Below, in pieces: positions 57,890 through 64,000 of a DNA stretch of 64,000 bases; position 1 is the first letter of the stretch, and the number at the start of each line of letters is the position of its first letter. Location of the stretch: contig UCNE01000016.1 in the NCBI GenBank assembly GCA_900473685.1, forward strand, positions 20,692 to 84,691. Direction: 5' to 3'. Source of the DNA: Hyphomicrobiales bacterium. GTDB taxonomy: Bacteria > Pseudomonadota > Alphaproteobacteria > Rhizobiales > Rhizobiaceae. The position numbers and the translations under genes were made by a program. The notes under the pieces were generated by a model. The model was not told the origin of the DNA. It did not search any database and saw nothing but the letters and a program-made list of their open reading frames with translations.

Positions 57890-58966
57890 ATGAGCAAGGC
57901 CCCATCGACGCTTGAGACCGTGAGCACTCCGGCCGTCCTGGTCGATCTCGACATCGCACGGCGCAATATCGATCGTTTTCAGGCCTATGCCAACGCGCAT
58001 GGCTTGAAGGTTCGCCCGCATATCAAGACGCACAAACTGCCGGCAGTGGCCGAAATGCAGTTGAGGGCAGGGGCCATCGGCGTTACCTGCCAGAAGGTTT
58101 CAGAAGCCGAGGCGATGATTGCCGCCAGCCCTGAAATCCGTGACGTTCTCATCACCTACAATATCCTCGGCGCCGAGAAGCTGAGCCATCTCACCGCCCT
58201 CGCCCAGAAGGTGACCTTGAGTGTGGTTGCCGACAACGAAACCGTCATCGACGGCCTTTCGGGCGCATTTGCCTCGGAACCGGCACCGTTGCGGGTACTG
58301 GTGGAATGCAACACAGGGGCTGACCGTTGCGGCGTGCCGACCCCGGACGCTGCAGCAGCCCTCGCGCAGCGGATCGCCAAGGCACCCGGGCTGGTGTTCG
58401 GCGGCTTGATGACCTATCCGCCGGCGAACGGCGCTACTGCCGTCGAGTCTTTCATGACCCGCGCCAAGGCATTCATCGAGGCAGCCGGCATCAAGGTTCC
58501 CGTGATCACATCGGGCGGTACGCCGTCGATGATGGAGGCGGCCAAGGCACCCGTCACCACGGAATACCGCCCGGGGACCTATGTCTACAACGATCGCTCG
58601 CTGGTCTCGCGCGGTGTCTGCAGATGGGACGACTGCGCGCTGACCGTGCTTGCAACTGTCGTTTCGGTCCCTGCCGCCAATCGCGCCATCATCGATGCGG
58701 GATCCAAGGGGCTGACCTCGGATCTTCTCGGCCTCTCCGGCTATGGTCATGTGCTTGGCCGCGACGACATAACCATCGACCAGCTCTCTGAAGAGCATGG
58801 CCGCCTCGTCAGCGAAGGCCCGATCAAGCTGAAGGTCGGCGACAGGCTGCGCATCGTGCCCAATCACGCCTGCGTCGTGACCAATCTGGTCGATGCAGTC
58901 AACATCATCGAACATGGCGAGATTTCAGCCGTCTGGCCGGTGGTTGCGCGGGGTAGGATCGTTTGA
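57890..58966 (+). CDS. D-threonine aldolase/D-serine dehydratase-like PLP enzyme
   Basis: This 358-residue fold-type III (alanine-racemase-like) PLP enzyme has the Schiff-base Lys in LKVRPHIKTHK near the N-terminus. ECNTGADRCGV and the phosphate-binding VITSGGTPSM are family signatures. The C-terminal domain ends RLRIVPNHACVVTNLVDAV, where the His and Cys resemble the metal site of DSD1-type enzymes. GGAGACCCC precedes ATG 57890. Substrates in the family are D-threonine, 3-hydroxy-D-aspartate and D-serine. No obvious partner gene is adjacent. A TATAAT box is at 57780-57785. Confidence 0.87.
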   Translation: MSKAPSTLETVSTPAVLVDLDIARRNIDRFQAYANAHGLKVRPHIKTHKLPAVAEMQLRAGAIGVTCQKVSEAEAMIAASPEIRDVLITYNILGAEKLSHLTALAQKVTLSVVADNETVIDGLSGAFASEPAPLRVLVECNTGADRCGVPTPDAAAALAQRIAKAPGLVFGGLMTYPPANGATAVESFMTRAKAFIEAAGIKVPVITSGGTPSMMEAAKAPVTTEYRPGTYVYNDRSLVSRGVCRWDDCALTVLATVVSVPAANRAIIDAGSKGLTSDLLGLSGYGHVLGRDDITIDQLSEEHGRLVSEGPIKLKVGDRLRIVPNHACVVTNLVDAVNIIEHGEISAVWPVVARGRIV

Positions 58967-58977
58967 CGATCCTACCC
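58951..58977. terminator. Bidirectional terminator overlapping two convergent stops
   Basis: GGGTAGGATCGT (58951-58962) and its perfect complement (58966-58977) form a 12-base stem with a three-base loop. The stem contains the last codons of the aldolase-like gene and reaches into the 3' end of the convergent VOC gene, so one hairpin serves both. Confidence 0.75.
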
Positions 58978-59400
58978 GAGATGGGCCGGCACGCCTTGAT
59001 CGGGTGAATTGAAAACAGCCTCGATCGGATGCCCATCCGGATCAATCACGAAGGCTGCGTAATAGTGTGGACCATAGGCCGCGCGCAAGCCGGGGCCGCC
59101 ATTGTCACGGCCGCCGTTCTCAAGTGCTGCCCTGTGGAAATCATCGACCGCTTGTCGGCCGGGCGATGCCAAGGCCAGATGGAACCCCGGGCCTGGCGGC
59201 CGCTGTCCCTCCGGGCGAAGTTTGATGGCCAATTTGTCCCCTCCGCCGGGAATGCCATAGCCAATCGCCTGATCGGGATCGCCGGGAACGAGATCCTCCC
59301 AGACGCGGGCATAGCCGAGTGGCGCAAGAACAGAATCATAGAACGTGGCGGCGCGCTGGATGTCGGCGACTCCGAACGAAATATGGTGAAGCATGCTCAT
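58972..59400 (-). CDS. VOC-family (glyoxalase-like) protein
   Basis: This 142-residue cytoplasmic protein has the beta-alpha-beta-beta-beta modules of the vicinal-oxygen-chelate family: MLHHISFGVADIQRAATFYDSVLAPLGY at the start, with a metal-ligand His, and YYAAFVIDPDGHPIEAVF at the end, with a likely Glu ligand. The length matches small single-copy glyoxalase/bleomycin-resistance proteins. The function is not resolved. AGGACTGCTG precedes the ATG. It is convergent with the aldolase-like gene and divergent from the WGR gene. Confidence 0.85.
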   Translation of the reverse strand: MSMLHHISFGVADIQRAATFYDSVLAPLGYARVWEDLVPGDPDQAIGYGIPGGGDKLAIKLRPEGQRPPGPGFHLALASPGRQAVDDFHRAALENGGRDNGGPGLRAAYGPHYYAAFVIDPDGHPIEAVFNSPDQGVPAHLG

Positions 59401-59494
59401 CAGCAGTCCTATCCATCATCAACATGAATCGATCATGCTCGACCGATTCAAAACTCTCATTGGACGCTGAATAGCGTTCAGGCGATTCTTGCGT

Positions 59495-59764
59495 ATGAGC
59501 AAGCAACCATATCACCTCCGCGTCCAACGGATCGACCCTGCAAAAAACATGGCGCGCTTCTACGTCCTGTCGATCGAACCGACACTGTTTGGCGACACTT
59601 CCCTGATCCGCAACTGGGGCCGCATCGGCACGCATGGACAATGGCGGGTCGACCTGTTCGCGCATGAGACGCAGGCAGTCGATCATTTTCTCGAGCTCCT
59701 GCGCAAGAAGCGGCGAAAGGGTTATACGCTCGTGACACGCCGGGACGAGTTGCGGCACGCATAA
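59495..59764 (+). CDS. WGR-domain protein
   Basis: This 89-residue protein is almost entirely a WGR domain: YHLRVQRIDPAKNMARFYVLSIEPTLFGDTSLIRNWGRIGTHGQWRVDLF with the Trp-Gly-Arg core, followed by a basic C-terminus. WGR domains bind nucleic acid in PARP and MolR-type proteins; free-standing copies are common in rhizobia without assigned function. ATG 59495 is used; a TTG lies six bases upstream. Confidence 0.85.
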   Translation: MSKQPYHLRVQRIDPAKNMARFYVLSIEPTLFGDTSLIRNWGRIGTHGQWRVDLFAHETQAVDHFLELLRKKRRKGYTLVTRRDELRHA

Positions 59765-59806
59765 ACCCTACGCAACGGCGGAAGCTCCCAGCAGATCATG
59801 TCGATC

Positions 59807-60658
59807 TTACCCGACCGGTGTCCGCTGCGCCTCGATACGAGCCGCCCTCCATGAAGACCAGACGAAGGCAAGAATGAAAATCACACTCATCAGAAGCACG
59901 ATGGTCGGTGCCGGGGCGCTGTCGATGAAAAACGACAGATAGACGCCACAGAAAGAGGCAACTGTAGCGACGAATACGGCAACGATCAGCATCCTTCCCA
60001 TCGTACGGGTGATCAGGAAGGCAATGGCACCGGGCGCAATCAGCATGGCGATGGCAAGGATGAGGCCGACGGCTTTCAAGGCGCCGACGATCGTCAGCGA
60101 CAGAAGGGCGAGCAGTCCATAGTGCAGCCAATTGACGCGCAGGCCGACAGCCTTTGCCTGGGCGGGGTCGAAGGCGTGCAACAGGAAATCCCGCCATTTG
60201 ACAGCAAGAACACCGGTCGTCACCAGCGCAATCAGGCCGGTTTGAAGAATATCGGGCCAGCCGATGCCGAGCATGTCGCCAAACAGGATATGATCGAGAT
60301 GCACGTCGCTCTCGATCTTGGTGTAGAGCACCAGGCCAAAGCCGAACATGCCGGAAAACACCACACCCATCACCGTATCCTGTTTGATGCGGCTGTTTTC
60401 CTTCAGATACCCCGTCAGCAGCGCGCAGGACATGCCGGCAGCAAAGGCGCCAACGGCAAAGGGCAGGCCGACGATGTAGGAGATCACCACGCCCGGAAAA
60501 ACCGCGTGCGAAATGGCGTCACCCATCAGCGACCAGCCTTTTAGCACGAGGAAACAGGACAGCATCGCCGTCGGGATCGCCACCAGCACCGAGATCAGCA
60601 GCGCATTGCGCATGAACGGGAATTCGAAGACCGCAAGCACCATATCGAGCGACATCAT
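59807..60658 (-). CDS. sitD: Manganese/iron ABC transporter permease
   Basis: This is a 283-residue metal-ABC permease of the ZnuB/SitD family with about eight TM helices. It includes MLSCFLVLKGWSLMGDAISHAVFPGVVISYIVGLPFAVGAF, the conserved GDAISHA region, and KAVGLILAIAMLIAPGAIAFL. ATG 60658 overlaps the sitC stop. A longer frame upstream in the same phase is antisense-like noise inside sitC. It is the last gene of sitABCD; the C-terminus is slightly extended. Confidence 0.93.
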   Translation of the reverse strand: MMSLDMVLAVFEFPFMRNALLISVLVAIPTAMLSCFLVLKGWSLMGDAISHAVFPGVVISYIVGLPFAVGAFAAGMSCALLTGYLKENSRIKQDTVMGVVFSGMFGFGLVLYTKIESDVHLDHILFGDMLGIGWPDILQTGLIALVTTGVLAVKWRDFLLHAFDPAQAKAVGLRVNWLHYGLLALLSLTIVGALKAVGLILAIAMLIAPGAIAFLITRTMGRMLIVAVFVATVASFCGVYLSFFIDSAPAPTIVLLMSVIFILAFVWSSWRAARIEAQRTPVG

Positions 60659-61515
60659 CGGACAGCCTCCAGCGCTTCGGCCGTGCGCCTGCGAGCGGCA
60701 AGAATTCCGTGTTTCGGGGCAAAGACAAAGACCAATAGAAAGATCAGCGTTTGTAGCACGATGATGATGCCACCTGTGGCGCCGTCGAGGAAGTAGCTGA
60801 AATAGGCGCCAAAGAAGCTTGTCAGCGCGCCGATCGCGACACTGATGACAATCAGTCGGGGAAAACGGTCGGTAAGCAGATAGGCCGTCGCGCCTGGCGT
60901 CACCACCATGGCGATGACCAGGAAGGCGCCGACCGTCTGCAGTGCCGCGACCGTACAGGCGGATAGCAGGGTAAAGAACAGCAACTTCAGAAAGGTTGTC
61001 GGAATACCGATCGACCGCGCATGGCTCTCGTCGAAGAAGGTCACCATAAGGTCCTTCCATTTCACCGTCAGGATGATCAGCGAGATCACACCGATGAGGG
61101 CAAGTTGCAATGTGTCGGCGGGCGTGATGGCGAGAATGTTGCCGAGCACGATGGTCTGGATGTTCACCGATGTCGGCGACAGCGACACCATGAACAGGCC
61201 GAGGCCGAAGAAGGCGGTGAAGATCAGCCCGATGATGGTATCCTCCTTCAGCCGTGTGCGCTGATTGAGGAACAGCATCGCACCGGCCGCCAGCCCACCG
61301 GAAAAGAAGGCGCCAAGCGAAAAGGGCAGGCCGAGCATGTAGGCGCCGGCGACGCCGGGAACAATCGCATGCGAAAGCGCATCGCCGATCAGCGACCACC
61401 CCTTGAGCATCAGATAAGACGAAAGGAAGGCGCAGACGGCACCGACCAGCGCACTCACCCACATGGCGGTCAGCATGTAGTTATAGGTAAACGGCTCCAT
61501 CAGCGTGGCGATCAT
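60655..61515 (-). CDS. sitC: Manganese/iron ABC transporter permease
   Basis: This 286-residue metal-ABC permease is homologous to the sitD product: [39 protein letters not shown], and [22 protein letters not shown]. About eight TM helices are visible. It overlaps both neighbouring genes by four bases, so all subunits are translationally coupled. The two permeases form the membrane channel for Mn(II), possibly Fe(II). Confidence 0.93.
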   Translation of the reverse strand: MIATLMEPFTYNYMLTAMWVSALVGAVCAFLSSYLMLKGWSLIGDALSHAIVPGVAGAYMLGLPFSLGAFFSGGLAAGAMLFLNQRTRLKEDTIIGLIFTAFFGLGLFMVSLSPTSVNIQTIVLGNILAITPADTLQLALIGVISLIILTVKWKDLMVTFFDESHARSIGIPTTFLKLLFFTLLSACTVAALQTVGAFLVIAMVVTPGATAYLLTDRFPRLIVISVAIGALTSFFGAYFSYFLDGATGGIIIVLQTLIFLLVFVFAPKHGILAARRRTAEALEAVR

Positions 61516-62447
61516 TGGCCGGTCGCCTCCGGATCGGTCTCGGGCTTGGCCGGTTGCGGCACCATATGGCCGCTCGCGCCGTACATCACCAGCGGCCGCT
61601 CGTCGTCGGTGATGACAGACACTTGCCGCGGATCGGCATCGTCATGCAGGCTGGCGCCGGCGAGCACGAAATGGCGCAGCACGCCGCCAAAGGCACGTTC
61701 TAGATTTTCCCGGGTGAAGGTGGTTTCGGTCGGGCCATAGGCAAGCACGGTGTTTTTGAGAAGAACCGTGCGGTCGCAGAATTCCGGCACGCTACCGAGA
61801 TTATGGGTGGAGACCAGCATGACCCTGCCTTCGTCACGCAGTCCGATCAACAGGCGGATGATCGCGTCCTCGGTTTTGACGTCGACGCCCGTAAAAGGTT
61901 CATCGAGCAGGATGACCCGACCGTCCTGCGCCAGCGCCCGCGCCAGAAAGACCCGCTTCTTCTGCCCGCCGGAGAGTTCGCCGATCTGGCGTTTGCGGAA
62001 ATCGCTCATGCCGACACGGGCGAGGGCTGCCTCGACGGCATCATGATCGGCCTTCCTGGCGATGCGCAGCATGTTCATGTGGCCGTAACGGCCCATCATC
62101 ACCACGTCTTCGACCAGAACCGGGAAATTCCAGTCAACCTCCTCGGCTTGCGGCACATAGGCGACGAGGTTTTTCTTCAGCGCTTCGGGAACGGAGAGGC
62201 CAAGCACGGAGATTTCACCACGGGCGAGCCGGGCAAATCCCATGATCGCCTTGAACAGGGTCGATTTACCGCTGCCGTTGACCCCGACCAGCGCCGTGAT
62301 GGTGCCGGTCGGGATTTCGAAGGAAGCATCCAGCAGGGCGCGATGGCCGTTGCGGTAAGTCACTGTTGCGCCGGAGACGCGAATGCCGCCGCCCGGCTGC
62401 CCGGCTATCGGCCCCTGGCCGGGCCGGGCTTTACCCTGGAGGCTCAT
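61512..62447 (-). CDS. sitB: Manganese/iron ABC transporter ATP-binding protein
   Basis: This 311-residue ATPase has Walker A GVNGSGKS (55-62), signature LSGGQ (158-162) and Walker B VILLDEP (178-184). [28 protein letters not shown] is typical of the metal-ABC group. The C-terminus is extended by about 40 residues rich in Asp and Pro compared with ZnuC-type proteins. ATGA overlaps connect it to sitA and sitC. Confidence 0.94.
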   Translation of the reverse strand: MSLQGKARPGQGPIAGQPGGGIRVSGATVTYRNGHRALLDASFEIPTGTITALVGVNGSGKSTLFKAIMGFARLARGEISVLGLSVPEALKKNLVAYVPQAEEVDWNFPVLVEDVVMMGRYGHMNMLRIARKADHDAVEAALARVGMSDFRKRQIGELSGGQKKRVFLARALAQDGRVILLDEPFTGVDVKTEDAIIRLLIGLRDEGRVMLVSTHNLGSVPEFCDRTVLLKNTVLAYGPTETTFTRENLERAFGGVLRHFVLAGASLHDDADPRQVSVITDDERPLVMYGASGHMVPQPAKPETDPEATGQ

Positions 62448-63343
62448 TGCGAGAGACCTTTGGCAATAGTTTCGGATGTGACGCGCAAGAGGTCGATATA
62501 GGTCGGAACCGGGCCGTCCGCCTCACTCAAGGAATCGACGTAGAGAACGCCTCCGTATTTTGCCCCTGTCTCGCGCGCCACCTGCTGCGCCGGGTCGGGG
62601 GAAATGGTGCTTTCGGAGAAGACGACCGGGATGTTGTTGGCACGGACAGCGTCGATAACCTTGCGAACCTGTTGTGGCGTACCCTGCTGGTCGGCATTGA
62701 TCGGCCAGAGATAAAGCTCCTTCAGGCCAAAATCACGGGTCAGGTAGCTGAAAGCGCCTTCGCTCGACACCAGCCAGCGCTTGTCTTCGGGAATATCGCC
62801 AATCTCGGCGCGGATGGGCGCGGTCGCAGCCTCGATCTTCTGCTTGTAGGCGGCAGCGTTGGCCTTGTAGGTCTCGGCATTCACCGGATCGTATGTGACG
62901 AACGCATCGCGAATATTGTCGACATAGATCAGCGCCGACGAAGGCGACATCCAGGCATGCGGGTTCGGCTTGCCGCTATAGGGGCCTTCAGCAATCCCCA
63001 TCGGCTCCACGCCCGCAGACACGACGACACCCGGGACGCCTGCAAAATTCTGGAAAAACTTTTCAAACCAGAGTTCGAGATTGAGCCCGTTCCAGAGGAT
63101 CAGCTTGGCATCATGGGCCTTCAAGATGTCGCGCGGGGTCGGCTGATAGTTGTGGATTTCGGCGCCGGGCTTGGTGATTGATTCGACGGTTGCCGCGTCT
63201 CCGGCAACGTTCCTGGCCATGTCGGCAATGACGGTAAAGGTGGTCACGACCTTGAACTTCTCCTGCGCCAATGCGGCGCCTGGAGCCAAAGCCAACGCTG
63301 CCAGTGCCGCGGCCAGGATCGCGCGTCTCGTCTGATCGATCAT
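62444..63343 (-). CDS. sitA: Manganese/iron ABC transporter substrate-binding protein
   Basis: This 299-residue periplasmic receptor of the TroA/PsaA cluster has a signal peptide (1 to about 26, ending ALA before QEKFK). Metal ligands by pattern are His64 (GAEIHNY), His129 (NPHAWMSP), Glu195 (SSEGAF) and Asp270 (YVDSLSE). Glu rather than His at the third position is typical of manganese rather than zinc receptors. It is the first gene of the operon and lies behind a Mur-box-like palindrome. Confidence 0.95.
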   Translation of the reverse strand: MIDQTRRAILAAALAALALAPGAALAQEKFKVVTTFTVIADMARNVAGDAATVESITKPGAEIHNYQPTPRDILKAHDAKLILWNGLNLELWFEKFFQNFAGVPGVVVSAGVEPMGIAEGPYSGKPNPHAWMSPSSALIYVDNIRDAFVTYDPVNAETYKANAAAYKQKIEAATAPIRAEIGDIPEDKRWLVSSEGAFSYLTRDFGLKELYLWPINADQQGTPQQVRKVIDAVRANNIPVVFSESTISPDPAQQVARETGAKYGGVLYVDSLSEADGPVPTYIDLLRVTSETIAKGLSQ

Positions 63344-63399
63344 TCCATACTCCCTTGATTGTCGCTGACAGACCTAGGCGAATGACCTGCACAAGTCAA

Positions 63400-63420
63400 T
63401 GCAAATGAGAAGCATTTGCA
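63400..63420. promoter_or_regulatory. Mur-responsive palindrome between sitA and mur
   Basis: TGCAAATG (63400-63407) and CATTTGCA (63413-63420) form a perfect inverted repeat with a five-base spacer, in the 120-base divergent region. It resembles the Mur-responsive sequence of rhizobial sitA promoters and should mediate manganese-dependent repression. Confidence 0.85.
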
Positions 63421-63463
63421 ACTGGCTATTTTCAAACTTATCTTGCTTGGCTAATGTGCCGCC

Positions 63464-63892
63464 ATGAAACAGAACCAGAATCGCGCTGCAGAATTAGAAG
63501 GTTTCCTGAGGGACGGCGGTGTCCGCGTGACACGCCAGCGCGCGGCGATCCTGAAGATACTCGCCACCGCCGAGGACCACCCGGATGCGAGCGAATTGCA
63601 TCGCCGGGCCAAGGAAATAGATGCGACGGTCTCGCTCTCGACCGTCTACAGAACGCTATCGGCGCTGCAACAACAGGGCGTCGTGCACCGTCACGCCTTC
63701 GAAAGCGCCACCGCTCGCTTCGAGACGGCAGATGCGCCGCATCACGACCATCTGATCGATATCGACACCGGCGCGGTCATCGAGTTCCGCTCCGACAAGA
63801 TCGAGCAACTGCAAGCCGAGATCGCCGCAGAACTCGGCTACGACCTGGTCCGCCACCGGCTGGAACTCTACTGCCGGAAACGCAAGACCTAA
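63464..63892 (+). CDS. mur: Fur-family regulator, manganese-responsive (Mur)
   Basis: This 142-residue metalloregulator has an N-terminal winged helix (VRVTRQRAAILKILATAEDHPDASELHRRA, VSLSTVYRTLSALQQQGVVHRHAF) and a C-terminal dimerisation/metal domain (ADAPHHDHLIDIDTGAVIEF with the HHDH metal site). In Rhizobiaceae the Fur homologue divergent from sitABCD acts as Mur, repressing the operon with Mn(II). The C-terminal part has a single Cys, so a structural CxxC zinc site is absent. The last 108 bases of the window after it contain nothing I can name. Confidence 0.93.
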   Translation: MKQNQNRAAELEGFLRDGGVRVTRQRAAILKILATAEDHPDASELHRRAKEIDATVSLSTVYRTLSALQQQGVVHRHAFESATARFETADAPHHDHLIDIDTGAVIEFRSDKIEQLQAEIAAELGYDLVRHRLELYCRKRKT

Positions 63893-64000
63893 CGGGCATC
63901 ATTCAGGGAAGGCCGGAATCGTGGGAGCGGAGCCGTTGAAATCAGTGGCATGTCGCACTTGAAAATGGAATCTGCCCCGTGCTGGTTCCAGATTGAATGC

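Noticed and set aside
60659..61462. A long upstream extension in the sitD reading phase
   Set aside because: It overlaps the complete sitC gene in another phase, and its translation is Arg/His-rich without membrane helices.

Overview
The window reads as a chromosomal or chromid segment of an alphaproteobacterium, most probably Rhizobiaceae (Agrobacterium, Allorhizobium or Rhizobium-like). The basis is high GC, densely packed importers for organic nutrients, a Mur-type Fur regulator divergent from sitABCD, an IclR-type PcaR next to pcaIJF, an AraC-type PobR next to pobA, and a luciferase-like/CMD/peptide-ABC cassette of the kind named after Agrobacterium vitis loci. I saw no rRNA, tRNA, CRISPR array, prophage or insertion sequence. 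The left end cuts an ABC ATPase gene.

Layout. 1-3.8 kb: polar amino-acid ABC importer with a divergent LysR gene, then a hotdog thioesterase. 4.4-6.9 kb: three beta-rich proteins of unknown function, two of them paralogues, downstream of an XRE regulator. 7.2-7.6 kb: rpsU. 7.9-11.6 kb: a cobalamin riboswitch leading DUF1636, btuD, btuF, a terminator and btuC. 11.7-18.4 kb: TetR regulator, TRAP transporter, shikimate/quinate dehydrogenase and two-domain 3-dehydroshikimate dehydratase. 18.8-28.0 kb: a peptide-type ABC importer with a SelA-like PLP enzyme, an amidohydrolase and a RidA protein arranged around an IclR gene. 28.3-30.3 kb: remnants of mipA and a histidine kinase that appear joined by a deletion. 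30.3-39.0 kb: an orphan catabolic cluster (TMADH-like flavoprotein, beta-hydroxyacid dehydrogenase, GMC oxidoreductase, enolase-superfamily enzyme, aldehyde dehydrogenase) with a LysR gene. 39.2-42.0 kb: a two-component system plus a secreted heme-binding-like protein. 42.2-49.8 kb: a second peptide-type ABC importer with a luciferase-like monooxygenase and two AhpD-like proteins. 50-51 kb: small exported cysteine-rich and DUF411 proteins. 51-57.7 kb: pcaR-pcaIJF, vapBC, pobA-pobR. 57.9-59.8 kb: D-threonine-aldolase-like, VOC and WGR proteins. 59.8-63.9 kb: sitABCD and mur.

How it fits together. Quinate or shikimate enters through the TRAP system and is taken towards protocatechuate; 4-hydroxybenzoate reaches protocatechuate through PobA; PcaIJF convert beta-ketoadipate to succinyl-CoA and acetyl-CoA. 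The 3-dehydroquinase and the ring-cleavage enzymes (pcaGHBCD) are not in the window. Several clusters carry clear inverted-repeat operators close to their regulators. The least explained parts are the beta-rich protein cluster, the orphan 30-38 kb cluster, and the substrates of the two peptide-type ABC loci.
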